49,937 bases of DNA from Gemmatimonadota bacterium (GTDB lineage: Bacteria > Latescibacterota > UBA2968), in contig JAPOXY010000058.1 of assembly GCA_026706845.1 (NCBI GenBank), forward strand, positions 1 through 49,937, given 5' to 3'. Below the pieces are notes generated by a model. That model was not told the origin of the DNA. It searched no databases and saw only the letters and a program-made list of their open reading frames with translations. The first letter of the stretch is position 1; each line of letters opens with the position of its first letter. Below are positions 18,122 to 27,461 of the stretch, one piece after another. The position numbers and the translations under genes were made by a program.

Positions 18122-19171
18122 TCACACCGCCACCGCCTGCCTGCGCCTTACCGACTCAACCTCCACAAAACACAGACGAAGCGCGTCAGCGGCACTTTCA
18201 CCAGAAATTTCTCTGGCAACCTCCCCGCTTTCCACAGCATCTACCGCAGCTTGAATCTCGTTGGTAAATGCCACAACGGGATCTGCATCGCCCAAATCCG
18301 GTACTCGCACCTCACCATCATCCGTAAGCAAGGTCACAGGCATCGTCACAACCGGCTTGCCGCCCAGAGTCGAAAACTCGAAAAGCACCGTAGCCCGCTC
18401 CATATAAACCTCAAACCCGTGTGTAAACGCCCTGCCCTGCTGAGAAATAGCACCCGAAGCACACGTCACGCACAAATCCGGCCGGCTGTCATATTGATAA
18501 CTCGTCGAAATATATTCCACATACCGATCTCGCACCAGCCTGCCCGAAGACACCACCTGATCTGGCCGACCGAGCAGCACCAGGATATAATGCGTATCGT
18601 GAATATGCAAATCGACGCCCGGTCCCCCGCTCTTTTCCATATTGCCAAAAGCCGCCGTCCAATTGGGCTGCGAAATAACGCGCTTAAAATGCGCACCGAG
18701 CACATTGCCGTATTCCCCGCCATCGACCACCTGCTTGAGATAGGCAAACTCCGGGAAAAAGGGCAAAACCTGTGCCACCATCATCAACCTTCCCGTCTGT
18801 TCGGAAACCCGCACCATGCGGTCGGCATCCTCCAGACTCAACGCAATGGGCTTTTCGACCAGCACATGCTTGCCCGCGCGCATCGCAGCGATCGCAACCT
18901 CGCAGTGTTGTGACGTCGGCAAACAAATATCGACCAGATCAATAGAATCATCCGATAGCAAATCATCAATCTTCTCATACGTGCGAATACCCGAAAGATC
19001 TTCCACACCCCCCGGCTCGCCAAAATTGCCTCCCAAACCCCGCCAGTCTCCCGCCCGCTTTTTGGGACTGCGCGTGCATATCGCAGCCACCTTACCTCCA
19101 CGCACATTCCGAATCCCCCGATAATGCGTCATACCCATAAATCCCAATCCGATAATACCTATCGAAACCAT
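18122..19171 (-). CDS. Gfo/Idh/MocA-family oxidoreductase
   Basis: The 349-residue protein begins MVSIGIIGLGFMG, a Rossmann GxGxxG motif, and has the family EKP motif at Glu106-Lys107-Pro108 (HVLVEKPIAL) and a C-terminal alpha/beta domain with GPGVDLHIHDTHYI, where the catalytic His/Asp group lies. It should be an NAD(P)-dependent dehydrogenase acting on a sugar or inositol-like compound. The start at 19171 is chosen for its GGAGG and the immediate Rossmann strand; an open frame extends 38 codons further upstream but adds only non-homologous residues. It lies 20 nt downstream of the symporter gene on the same strand, suggesting that it processes the imported solute. Confidence 0.88.
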   Translation of the reverse strand: MVSIGIIGLGFMGMTHYRGIRNVRGGKVAAICTRSPKKRAGDWRGLGGNFGEPGGVEDLSGIRTYEKIDDLLSDDSIDLVDICLPTSQHCEVAIAAMRAGKHVLVEKPIALSLEDADRMVRVSEQTGRLMMVAQVLPFFPEFAYLKQVVDGGEYGNVLGAHFKRVISQPNWTAAFGNMEKSGGPGVDLHIHDTHYILVLLGRPDQVVSSGRLVRDRYVEYISTSYQYDSRPDLCVTCASGAISQQGRAFTHGFEVYMERATVLFEFSTLGGKPVVTMPVTLLTDDGEVRVPDLGDADPVVAFTNEIQAAVDAVESGEVAREISGESAADALRLCFVEVESVRRRQAVAV

Positions 19172-19191
19172 AACAACCTCCAAAGTAAGTG

Positions 19192-20424
19192 TCAGTGTTT
19201 TGACGCGAGCGCGTTTTCGCCCTGGTAACGGGCTATCAGGGCAGTGCCACACGAATCGCTCCAGACATTGACAGTGGTGCGACACATATCCAGAATGCGA
19301 TCCACAGCTATGATCAGGCCAACCCCCTCCAGAGGCAATCCCACAGAGGATAGGACAATAGAAAGCATAACCAGCCCCGTCATAGGAATACCGGCCGCGC
19401 CGATAGAAGCCAACAAAGCAGTAAGAACGACCAGGAATTGCTGGATAAATCCCAGCTCAACCCCATATGCTTGAGCAATAAACAGGGCGGCAACACATTC
19501 GAATAGGGCTGTACCGTCCATATTGATAGTAGCTCCTAACGGCGCGACAAAACTGGTAGTGCGGTTGGAAACGCCAGCGCGTTGTTCCAGCGATTCAATG
19601 GTAATGGGCAAGGTCGCCGAAGAAGAACTGGTAGAAAAAGCCGTGAGAAGAGCCGGACTCATGGCGCGAAGAAGGGATAGAGGCGATATGCCACCGAAAA
19701 AATAGAGCACAAGCGGCAGAATAATCGCCGCGTGGACGACCAGACCAGCAAAGACAGTGAAGGCGTACAGCCCCAAATTGGCAAAAATCGACAGGCCGGT
19801 GGTGCCAACAACTTTGGCAACCAGGGCAAAAATGCCGATGGGTGCCAGACGAATAATAAAATGAGTTATTTGCATCATAGCTTCAAAAGCCGATTGGAAA
19901 AACCCACGCAGACGTTCTTGGTGCGAATCGGGCAAGCGGATAATGGCAAATCCGAGAAGAAAGCAAAAGACAATCACGGACAAAATCTGTCCCTCCGCCA
20001 GGGCCTTGAATACATTATCCGGCACCATATCCAACAACAACCGCTCAAGAGCGGCTTTGGGACCATCGCCGAATTGAGCTATGGAATGGGCCAATTGTTC
20101 AGGAGGCGCTTGCAAATGCAACTGTGCTCCTTTGCCTGGACTTATGGCATTGACCAATACCAGGCCGGTGATAATGGACAACAGGCTGGTACTCAGGTAG
20201 TAGGTAAAAGTCTGAGCACTCAGGCGTCCAAACTGACCGACCTGGCCTATGCCGACCACCCCTGAAACAATGGAAGCGACGATCAGGGGAACCATGATCA
20301 TTTTAAGGCCCTTGAGGAAGAGGGTTCCCAAAAAGGCAAAGTGGAGAACGGATTCACCTAATAGCACGCCACTTATTGCGCCGAGGATCAACGCGATGAG
20401 GATTTGTACATGGAGCGAACGCAT
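19192..20424 (-). CDS. Dicarboxylate/amino acid:cation symporter (DAACS family)
   Basis: The 410-residue membrane protein matches the GltP/DctA/SdcS family: many hydrophobic segments, the serine-rich re-entrant loop TSSSSATLP, the NMDGTALF motif in TM7 and the C-terminal DRILDMCRTTVNVWSD segment with the substrate-binding Asp and Arg. It moves dicarboxylates or acidic or neutral amino acids into the cell with Na+ or H+. Length is normal. Upstream, the 300-nt intergenic region is shared with the rightward tlpA gene, so both are probably driven by divergent promoters. A Gfo/Idh/MocA dehydrogenase follows in the same unit. Confidence 0.93.
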   Translation of the reverse strand: MRSLHVQILIALILGAISGVLLGESVLHFAFLGTLFLKGLKMIMVPLIVASIVSGVVGIGQVGQFGRLSAQTFTYYLSTSLLSIITGLVLVNAISPGKGAQLHLQAPPEQLAHSIAQFGDGPKAALERLLLDMVPDNVFKALAEGQILSVIVFCFLLGFAIIRLPDSHQERLRGFFQSAFEAMMQITHFIIRLAPIGIFALVAKVVGTTGLSIFANLGLYAFTVFAGLVVHAAIILPLVLYFFGGISPLSLLRAMSPALLTAFSTSSSSATLPITIESLEQRAGVSNRTTSFVAPLGATINMDGTALFECVAALFIAQAYGVELGFIQQFLVVLTALLASIGAAGIPMTGLVMLSIVLSSVGLPLEGVGLIIAVDRILDMCRTTVNVWSDSCGTALIARYQGENALASKH

Positions 20425-20731
20425 GTTTATTCTCTCTTGGGGATTTGCAGTATTCTCTGATCTGATGAGTTAAATAAAATAACCCTACATCCCACCTTTA
20501 CACCATTGTTTTTTCACCGTCCCTATTTTCGCACACGGATTTGTTTAAGAACAGGTGTTATCTGTTTACACCAACATCTCAAAATAATTCTTCACTTCAA
20601 ACGCAAAATTCGGCATATTTTATATCGGTTGGTTGCTCTTACAACAACTGGCGGGAACATAGGCACCGCCTTTACGTATAACATACAACGCTCAGCTACT
20701 CCACACTTCACACTTTCCCAGAGGTTATCTC
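20425..20731. other. Divergent intergenic region
   Basis: This stretch separates the leftward symporter from the rightward tlpA gene. A short inverted repeat GGTGT/ACACC at 20554-20572 and AT-rich segments around 20610-20625 are present, but I could not assign a convincing promoter pair. Open frames crossing it overlap tlpA and look non-coding. Confidence 0.5.
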
Positions 20732-21286
20732 ATGAAAAAACTTCTCGCATTATCGCTCTGCCTTCTCATCTCATCATCTGTCCGCGCAACCGAAGCCCCC
20801 GATTTCAACCTGCCGGGCCTCAGTGGCGAGCGGGTACAACTAACTGCCCTCCTCGAAAAAGGTCCTGTGTTACTCGACTTCTGGGCCACGTGGTGCAAAC
20901 CCTGCATCAAAGCAATGCCCAAGCTCGAAGAAATCCACGCCAAATACGCCGACAGAGGACTCACCGTTCTCGGCGTAAACGAAGATGGCCCCCGTGGACA
21001 AAACCGCATTCGCCCATTTTTGCGAGGGCGCAACATCACATTCCCAATCGCCATTGACGCCGATGGATCGGTTATGCAACGCATGCAAGTTCGCGCCCTG
21101 CCCACCACAATTCTCATTGCTCCAGACAGGGAAATTGTATTGCGAGAGGCCGGCTTATCCGATGGGAAAGCCATCATCGACGCTTTAGAAGTCCTGTTAC
21201 CCGAAAAGAAAGCATCCAAGGAAAAAGAAGCATCGGAAGAAAAGGAAGCATCAGAAAAAAAGGAAACCCCAGATGAAAGCAAGTAG
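20732..21286 (+). CDS. TlpA-like periplasmic thioredoxin
   Basis: The 184-residue protein has a Sec signal peptide (MKKLLALSLCLLISSSVRA), a TlpA/ResA-type thioredoxin domain with redox pair WCKPC (Cys55, Cys58) and the cis-proline segment RALPTT. Such proteins reduce or isomerise disulfides in the periplasm, often for cytochrome c maturation or for outer-membrane protein folding. The tail after residue 155 is an unusual Lys/Glu/Ala/Ser stretch with three EKEASE-like hexad repeats, likely a flexible or coiled linker. Its last 14 nt overlap the next gene, which encodes an outer-membrane barrel, so the two proteins are probably made together and may act together. Confidence 0.9.
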   Translation: MKKLLALSLCLLISSSVRATEAPDFNLPGLSGERVQLTALLEKGPVLLDFWATWCKPCIKAMPKLEEIHAKYADRGLTVLGVNEDGPRGQNRIRPFLRGRNITFPIAIDADGSVMQRMQVRALPTTILIAPDREIVLREAGLSDGKAIIDALEVLLPEKKASKEKEASEEKEASEKKETPDESK

Positions 21287-22808
21287 CCTGCTCCTCGTCC
21301 TGCTCTTCACATCCCCCATCTCTGCACAAATCACCGTCACGGGATTGACGGAAATGCAGCGCGGTGAAATACCTGGATCTGACTCCACATCCATCTCTAC
21401 AGCCTACAATCAGCTGAATCTCGACTTTACGCAAAAGGGATTGCAGGTTGGTTTAAGAGCAGAAGTTTACAACACCTGGGGCGCAGATCGTGAAACGTAT
21501 CAAATCACGCAGAAATACGCGCGGTGGAACCATGGTGTTGCGAATGTGGAAATCGGCAATTACTACGCAATTCTCGGGCGGGGCCTCACACTTCGCGCAT
21601 TTGAACTGCCCGGTGTCGTGCTCGAAAGCCCCATTTATCGCCTGCGCTATGCCCCAACCCAGGATCTTGAAGGCGCCACAGCCTCATGGACTGGCAATCG
21701 CGTAGTAGCCAGAGCACTCATCGGTCGATCCGCACTCAGCGATATTCCACCAGGTGCCAAATCCGGCACCCCGCCACGCAGTATTTCTCGTCGAGGAGAT
21801 TGGGTCACGGGCGGCGAACTCGCCATCAGACTTACTTCCAACCTCAAAATTGGCAGTACAGGCGTCCACATCACCCCCAGAGATTCCCTCATCGACAAAA
21901 ACTGGGCCTGGTCTGGTTTTGCCGACCTCGACCTTTCTAATATTCTGCAAAAAGCCGGTCTATACGGCAGCTTCTACGGCGAATACGCACAACGCGAAGG
22001 CGAATATGCACGGCGTGAAGACAACGAAAAAGGATCTGCCCTCTACTTATCGGGCAATGTGGGCTGGAACCAACTGGGGTTGAGTGTTGAATACAAAAAT
22101 TACGACAACATGCACCTCCACTTCAATGACCCCCCATCGCTCATCCGCGAACACACCGCTTCTTTGCTCAACCGAAACACACATGTACTGCTACTCGCCA
22201 GCGAAAAAGGCTATCAAATCGAAGGCACTTATACGCCACTGAGCCTGGGCAATTTCACCGTCAATATCAGTCACGCACGCAATGATTTGGCTCCGACGGT
22301 ACAGACTTTTTTTAAAGAGAGACACTTCTCTTTTGACCTGTATAAATTTGACAACCTGACCGCCACCTTCTTTTTTAACTGGGGCAAAGACGACATCGAA
22401 AGCATCGACAGCCACCGCACAGGCGGCGCGATTTTTGAAACCACAACCGACCGAGGCCATACCCTTGGCCTCGACCTCCAGTATCAAAGCGCCGTCCATT
22501 TTAAAGATGACCCGTACTTTTCGAATACTTATGGCGCGCTCTCCGCACAACACGCGCGCGGTTTTGGCGCAGCCCTTGTCGTCGATCACACGACTGATCC
22601 TTTTGAAGTTGACCGTCCAGAAACTTTCGACATCGAAACCGGCAGCCGCACCTTCGTATCTCTCAACATCAATGCGCGGTTTGGCACGCATTACGACGCC
22701 GTCCTCTTTGTGGGTGAACGGCGAGGAGGTACCGCCTGTACATCGGGGACCTGCTATCTGGTACTCCCCTTCAAAGGCGTGGAAATGCGCCTCAATACCT
22801 ACTTTTAG
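21273..22808 (+). CDS. Putative outer-membrane beta-barrel protein (DUF6029-like)
   Basis: A signal peptide (MKASSLLLVLLFTSPISA) is followed by about 490 residues of alternating polar/hydrophobic strands rich in Tyr, Gly and Asn, ending in MRLNTYF with a C-terminal aromatic residue typical of barrels inserted by BamA. It resembles DUF6029-type proteins, which are often encoded beside TlpA-like thioredoxins; that family name is from memory and is uncertain. No plug or SusD partner is seen. Two Cys residues near the C-terminus (TACTSGTCYL) could form a disulfide handled by the overlapping TlpA-like protein. The start codon lies inside the tlpA tail with AAGGAA upstream. Confidence 0.7.
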   Translation: MKASSLLLVLLFTSPISAQITVTGLTEMQRGEIPGSDSTSISTAYNQLNLDFTQKGLQVGLRAEVYNTWGADRETYQITQKYARWNHGVANVEIGNYYAILGRGLTLRAFELPGVVLESPIYRLRYAPTQDLEGATASWTGNRVVARALIGRSALSDIPPGAKSGTPPRSISRRGDWVTGGELAIRLTSNLKIGSTGVHITPRDSLIDKNWAWSGFADLDLSNILQKAGLYGSFYGEYAQREGEYARREDNEKGSALYLSGNVGWNQLGLSVEYKNYDNMHLHFNDPPSLIREHTASLLNRNTHVLLLASEKGYQIEGTYTPLSLGNFTVNISHARNDLAPTVQTFFKERHFSFDLYKFDNLTATFFFNWGKDDIESIDSHRTGGAIFETTTDRGHTLGLDLQYQSAVHFKDDPYFSNTYGALSAQHARGFGAALVVDHTTDPFEVDRPETFDIETGSRTFVSLNINARFGTHYDAVLFVGERRGGTACTSGTCYLVLPFKGVEMRLNTYF

Positions 22809-22819
22809 TCACAAGCGTA

Positions 22820-22852
22820 AAAATCGGCTGTAAATCCACAGCCGATTTTTTT
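22820..22852 (+). terminator. Intrinsic terminator
   Basis: The stem AAATCGGCTGT/ACAGCCGATTT with a 6-nt loop and a T-run ends the tlpA/barrel unit 11 nt after the barrel-gene stop. Confidence 0.88.
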
Positions 22853-22904
22853 ATATTTACCAGAGAAACTTCAGACGCTATTCGCGCGTCCAAACACTCG
22901 CAAA

Positions 22905-24341
22905 ATGGAACTCGGCATGCCCCTGGATATTCTACATCGCGTTGAAGCCTATATCCAACAAGAACGCCTCCTCACGCCAGGTGATGGGGTAGTCGTAGCC
23001 CTATCTGGTGGTCCCGACTCCGTCACCTTATTTGATCTGCTCCACCGCCTCAAATCAAAATGGCACCTCACACTTTATATCGCGCATCTCAATCATCAAC
23101 TTCGTCCCAATGCCGAAAGCGATGCCGCGTTTGTCAAACAGATCGCCCGAAACTATCCCGTCTATATCGGAAAGGAAGATGTCCTGCAGCGAGCAAAAAA
23201 TAAAAAGCAATCTCTCGAAGAAGCAGCGCGCGATGCACGGCGAGCATTTCTCGACACCGTAAAACAAAAAACCGGCGCAAATAAGATCGCGCTTGGCCAT
23301 ACAAAAAGCGATCAGGCAGAAACCGTTCTATTGCGCCTTGTTCGAGGTGCAGGGCTCACCGGATTGGGAGGCATGCGTCCAATTTCAGAAACCTGCTGGA
23401 TGCGTCCCTTGCTCTCAATTTCCAGATCGGAAATTGAATCTTATGTACGCAGTCGCAATTTGCAGGTGCTGCGCGATGAAACAAATAGCGATCCAAAATT
23501 TCTGCGCAATCGCATTCGCACAGACCTGATACCCCACCTGCAAAAGGCGTATAATCCCCAAATAGAAGATCTCCTTTCACGCTCGGCAACCCTGCTGCAG
23601 AATGACGATGCACACCTCGAAAACATTGCGGAACAGGCACTTTCAGAAACCCTCCTGTACCGCGATAGTCGAAAATTTATCCTTGATGTTAAGCGATTTT
23701 TCGGTTATCATATATCACTTCGGCGTCGTCTGATTCGAAAGGTGCTCTTTGCCCTCCAGGCCAGTGCCGAAGCCGCGCGTTTTCAGGTTGTTGAACGCAT
23801 TCTCGAAATTGCTTCCACTCCTGGAAACAGCATTCAAATAACGCCAGAAATCTCAGCTTATCGCGCACAGGACACACTCATTATAACCCAACCCGCCCGA
23901 GCTTACTGCTTTTTGGTTGAACCCGATGTGCCGCTCGATATCAACGGCAAATTCTCAATAAACATATTAAAACGGGTCAACCATGAACACCTGCGAACGG
24001 TGTACAACTGCCACAGCAGTTCAAAGACAGCGAAACACACCGTCTTTTTTGACCTGGATCAACTTCCCAACCGGGCGTTGTATCTCCGTTCACCCAGGCC
24101 GGGCGACTGGTTTCACCCGTTTGGCATGCAGGGGAAAAAAAAAGTCAGCAGATTGTTCGGCGACAGCAAAATACCCCGCCCACTGCGTGGTGAAATACCA
24201 CTGCTGGTGAGTGGTGCGACCATTCTGTGGGTCGTTGGCCTTCGGCGTTCACAGATCGCACCGATCACGCCAGATACCCGGTGCGTGCTCAAAGCAACGT
24301 ATAGCAGCATGATCACACAATGCGAAAAGAGGCATTTATGA
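22905..24341 (+). CDS. tilS: tRNA(Ile)-lysidine synthase
   Basis: TilS converts cytidine-34 of the tRNA(Ile) CAU anticodon to lysidine with ATP and lysine, so that it reads AUA. The 478-residue protein has the PP-loop SGGPDS at residues 34-39, the NHQLR and [20 protein letters not shown] segments of the N-type ATPase domain, a central helical domain and a C-terminal TilS domain ([17 protein letters not shown]). The first ATG is used; another ATG four codons later is possible and neither has a clear ribosome site. It overlaps ftsH by 4 nt (ATGA), a pairing also seen in other bacteria. Confidence 0.95.
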   Translation: MELGMPLDILHRVEAYIQQERLLTPGDGVVVALSGGPDSVTLFDLLHRLKSKWHLTLYIAHLNHQLRPNAESDAAFVKQIARNYPVYIGKEDVLQRAKNKKQSLEEAARDARRAFLDTVKQKTGANKIALGHTKSDQAETVLLRLVRGAGLTGLGGMRPISETCWMRPLLSISRSEIESYVRSRNLQVLRDETNSDPKFLRNRIRTDLIPHLQKAYNPQIEDLLSRSATLLQNDDAHLENIAEQALSETLLYRDSRKFILDVKRFFGYHISLRRRLIRKVLFALQASAEAARFQVVERILEIASTPGNSIQITPEISAYRAQDTLIITQPARAYCFLVEPDVPLDINGKFSINILKRVNHEHLRTVYNCHSSSKTAKHTVFFDLDQLPNRALYLRSPRPGDWFHPFGMQGKKKVSRLFGDSKIPRPLRGEIPLLVSGATILWVVGLRRSQIAPITPDTRCVLKATYSSMITQCEKRHL

Positions 24342-26464
24342 CCGACCCCAAAGACAGGGACTCGAAACCGGATGAAGAAACACAGTCATCCGACGAGACG
24401 CCTGATCGCGCTCCCACACAGCCTGAAGATGACGCGCCTGAAGAAAAAAAAGAGCGGCGCCCCAACCTGTCAGTGCTCAATCGGGATAATGCTGATCGCA
24501 ATGGGGCTTCGGAGAATGGCAAGCGGCCCTGGCGGCACATCTCAAAACCACTGGCTTTCTGGATATTTTTTGTCCTGGTTGCCATTTTTGCTTCCAAATT
24601 TTTTGGCAGCGACCCCTCCAGCGATGTCGTACTCAGCTACAAAGAGTACAAAATGCTTCTCGAAGAGGGAAAAATCCAGAGCGCGATTATTATTGAAAAC
24701 GAATTTCACGGCCGTCTCGTCACAGAAGAGCTTACCCCACCGGGGCGAAGACAACAGCAGACCTTTCGCGAGTTTGTCGTTGACCTTGGCGTCGTAGATG
24801 CCCAGACCCGCGAAGAATGGCTCAAATACGGCGTTGACTTCCGCTTTCAAAAACCCTCCAACTGGCTCAACATATTTTTTAATTTTTTGCCATGGATCCT
24901 GTTCATAGGGCTTTGGCTTTTCATTTTGCGTCAGATGCAAGGAGGTCCCAAAGGCGCGTTCAGCTTTGGCAAAAGCAAAGCAAAACTCATCTCTGAAGAT
25001 AAAACCCAAATCACATTCAAAGACGTTGCAGGTGCCGAAGAAGCCAAGCAAGAACTACAGGAAATCATCGAATTCCTGAAAGATCCGCGCAAATTTCAAC
25101 GTCTGGGTGGACGCATCCCCAAAGGCGTACTCCTGGTTGGTCCCCCGGGCACGGGCAAAACGCATATGGCACGCGCTGTCGCAGGCGAAGCGGATGTCCC
25201 ATTCTTTTTAATGAGTGGCTCAGATTTTGTCGAAATGTTTGTCGGCGTGGGTGCCTCGCGCGTGCGCGATCTCTTTGAACAGGGAAAAAATCACGCCCCG
25301 TGCATCATCTTTATCGACGAAATAGATGCTGTGGGACGGCACCGTGGCGCAGGTATTGGAGGCGGTCACGACGAACGCGAGCAAACCCTCAATCAACTCC
25401 TGGTAGAAATGGATGGTTTTGAATCCAAAGAGGGCCTCATCCTCATCGCAGCTACCAACCGTCCCGACGTGCTCGACCCCGCCCTGTTGCGCCCCGGGCG
25501 CTTCGACCGCCAGGTCGTGGTGGATCGTCCCGACATCAGGGGACGCGAAGGCATTTTGAAAGTCCACACTCGCAACACACCCCTCTCCGACGACGTCAAC
25601 TTACAGGTGCTGGCGCGCGGAACGCCCGGACTGGCAGGCGCAGACCTCGCCAATCTGGTCAACGAAGCCGCGCTTCTGGCTTCCAGAAATAATCGAGACC
25701 GCGTAACCATGAACGACTTTGAAGACGCCAAAGACAAAGTCATGATGGGTGCAGAGCGACGCAGCCTTGTCATTTCCGACAAAGAAAAACGCCTCACGTC
25801 CTATCACGAAATTGGTCACGCGCTGGTTGCCAAACTCATTCCGGAAAGCGATCCCCTCCACAAAGTGACCATCATTCCTCGCGGGCGTGCCCTCGGCGTC
25901 ACACACACCCTGCCCATCGACGAGCGCCACACCTATCCCCAGAGTTATTGTGAAGCGGTTCTCGCTTACGCATTGGGGGGGAGAATTGCCGAAAAACTCG
26001 TTTTTGGCGAAATCACAACAGGCGGGCAGCAAGACTACCGCATGGCCACCAATCTCGCCCGGCAGATGGTTTGCGATTGGGGCATGAGCCCAAAACTCGG
26101 ACCCATTGCTTACGGGCAACAAAACGACGAAATATTCCTTGGCCGCGAAATGGCGCAACGTCGAGACCACAGCGACAGAGTGGCCGAAATGATCGACGAG
26201 GAAATCAAAAACTTCGTACTCAAAGCCGAATCCCGCGCCGAACAATTGCTCAGTGATAACATCGACAAAGTCCACATCCTCGCCAAAGCACTGCTGGAAT
26301 TTGAAACTCTTGACGATGTACAGCTCAACCAGTTATTAGAAGGCAAAACACTCGAAAAACCAGTCGAACCAGAAAAACAGCCAGAAGAATCGAAAGAAGA
26401 TCGGGAAGACCAAACATCGGAACAACACACCTCTGAACCAGAAAAACAGCCATCGGATGACTAA
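24338..26464 (+). CDS. ftsH: ATP-dependent zinc metalloprotease FtsH
   Basis: FtsH is a membrane-bound AAA+ protease that degrades misfolded membrane proteins and some regulators. The ATG at 24338 overlaps the tilS stop and has AAGAGG upstream, giving 708 residues; an ATG 18 nt earlier has no such site. In order: an acidic N-terminal extension of about 65 residues, TM1 ([17 protein letters not shown]), a periplasmic domain, TM2 ([11 protein letters not shown]), Walker A GPPGTGKT at 268-275, Walker B FIDEIDAV, the second region of homology ([18 protein letters not shown]), and the zinc site HEIGH at 490-494. The C-terminal 40 or so residues are Glu/Lys/Pro-rich. The long charged N-terminus is more than usual for FtsH. 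Confidence 0.96.
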   Translation: MTDPKDRDSKPDEETQSSDETPDRAPTQPEDDAPEEKKERRPNLSVLNRDNADRNGASENGKRPWRHISKPLAFWIFFVLVAIFASKFFGSDPSSDVVLSYKEYKMLLEEGKIQSAIIIENEFHGRLVTEELTPPGRRQQQTFREFVVDLGVVDAQTREEWLKYGVDFRFQKPSNWLNIFFNFLPWILFIGLWLFILRQMQGGPKGAFSFGKSKAKLISEDKTQITFKDVAGAEEAKQELQEIIEFLKDPRKFQRLGGRIPKGVLLVGPPGTGKTHMARAVAGEADVPFFLMSGSDFVEMFVGVGASRVRDLFEQGKNHAPCIIFIDEIDAVGRHRGAGIGGGHDEREQTLNQLLVEMDGFESKEGLILIAATNRPDVLDPALLRPGRFDRQVVVDRPDIRGREGILKVHTRNTPLSDDVNLQVLARGTPGLAGADLANLVNEAALLASRNNRDRVTMNDFEDAKDKVMMGAERRSLVISDKEKRLTSYHEIGHALVAKLIPESDPLHKVTIIPRGRALGVTHTLPIDERHTYPQSYCEAVLAYALGGRIAEKLVFGEITTGGQQDYRMATNLARQMVCDWGMSPKLGPIAYGQQNDEIFLGREMAQRRDHSDRVAEMIDEEIKNFVLKAESRAEQLLSDNIDKVHILAKALLEFETLDDVQLNQLLEGKTLEKPVEPEKQPEESKEDREDQTSEQHTSEPEKQPSDD

Positions 26465-26470
26465 AAAAAA

Positions 26471-26498
26471 AGATGGCGGTTGCCATCTCTTTTTTTTT
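26471..26498. terminator. Intrinsic terminator between ftsH and folP
   Basis: The stem AGATGGC/GCCATCT with a GGTT loop is flanked by nine A on the left and nine T on the right, so it could act in both directions. It ends only 13 nt before the folP start. Confidence 0.85.
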
Positions 26499-26511
26499 GT
26501 ACACCTCACCC

Positions 26512-27384
26512 ATGAAACACCCGCGCCCTGTTTACCAGCTTTCATGCTGCGGCACGCCCCTTCAATTGGGTCATCGAACACTCGTGATGGGCGTTCTCAA
26601 TGTCACGCCAGACTCGTTCTCAGACGGCGGCCTTTATTTTCAACCGCGCAAAGCGGTTGAGCGGGCATTGGCACTGGTTGAAGCCGGCGCCGACATGATC
26701 GATATAGGGGGTGAATCATCCCGCCCAGCCGGGCCTTATGGCAAAGGGGCACCTGTCGTCTCGCTAAAAGAAGAACTGAATCGCACCATTCCCATTATTG
26801 AGGCCATTGCCCCGCAACTCAACGTGCCCATCTCCATAGACACGACCAAAGCCGAGGTCGCTCGACAGGCCATAGACAACGGCGCAACCATTGTCAACGA
26901 CATCAGTGCCCTGCGTTTTGACCCCGGTATGGTGCCCCTGATCGCAGAAACAGGAGTTGCTGTTGTCCTTATGCACATGCAGGGAACGCCCTCAACCATG
27001 CAGCAGAACCCCGCGTACGACGATGTTGTGTCCGATATTCTCGACTTTTTAAGCACACAAATCAACAGCGCAGAAGCGATGGGCATTTCCCAATCTCAGA
27101 TTGTGATTGATCCCGGGCTGGGTTTCGGCAAAAAATACGCGCACAACATCGAGATACTCGCCCGACTGTCCGAATTTCACACGCTGGGATACCCCCTTCT
27201 CATGGGTGCATCTCGCAAGCAATTTACCGCGCCCCAAAGCCGCCCCCAGGAGCGCCTGCCGGGCAGCATTTCTGCAATCACATTGGGCGCAGTCTCAGGA
27301 ACCCACATTGTAAGGGTTCACGATGTCGCAGAAACGGTCCAGGCATTGGCACTATCGGACAGTGTTTCCCGTATCAGTTTGTGA
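26512..27384 (+). CDS. folP: Dihydropteroate synthase
   Basis: FolP joins 4-aminobenzoate to dihydropterin pyrophosphate in folate synthesis and is the sulfonamide target. From the ATG at 26512 the protein has 290 residues, with the signature MGVLNVTPDSFSDGG (residues 26-40), DIGGESSRPA, IDPGLGFGK and the closing VRVHDVAETVQAL, all typical of the TIM-barrel enzyme. The frame also has an ATG at 26473, but that lies within the terminator hairpin and would add an unrelated hydrophobic stretch. No clear ribosome site precedes 26512, which is unusual; expression may rely on read-through or on a transcript starting near the T-run. Confidence 0.93.
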   Translation: MKHPRPVYQLSCCGTPLQLGHRTLVMGVLNVTPDSFSDGGLYFQPRKAVERALALVEAGADMIDIGGESSRPAGPYGKGAPVVSLKEELNRTIPIIEAIAPQLNVPISIDTTKAEVARQAIDNGATIVNDISALRFDPGMVPLIAETGVAVVLMHMQGTPSTMQQNPAYDDVVSDILDFLSTQINSAEAMGISQSQIVIDPGLGFGKKYAHNIEILARLSEFHTLGYPLLMGASRKQFTAPQSRPQERLPGSISAITLGAVSGTHIVRVHDVAETVQALALSDSVSRISL

Positions 27385-27390
27385 AACGCC

Positions 27391-27420
27391 TTGACATCAC
27401 ATGGCAAAACCCTGTAGATT
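27391..27420 (+). promoter_or_regulatory. Sigma-70-type promoter of the RND efflux operon
   Basis: A perfect TTGACA at 27391-27396 is followed after 18 nt by TAGATT, about 40 nt upstream of the tolC-like start. Confidence 0.6.
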
Positions 27421-27461
27421 TTCAGATAAATAACATCTCGACCTAATCTCACGCCCTCCAA

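Noticed and set aside
20506-21057. A 183-codon open frame on the plus strand overlapping tlpA
   Set aside because: Its product is rich in His/Arg/Thr with no recognisable pattern, and the overlapping TlpA frame has a signal peptide and a WCKPC site.
24320-24337. An earlier ftsH start
   Set aside because: The ATG at 24338 has a ribosome site and forms the ATGA overlap with tilS; the earlier ATG has neither.
26473-26511. An earlier folP start
   Set aside because: The ATG lies inside a perfect terminator hairpin and the added residues do not belong to the family.
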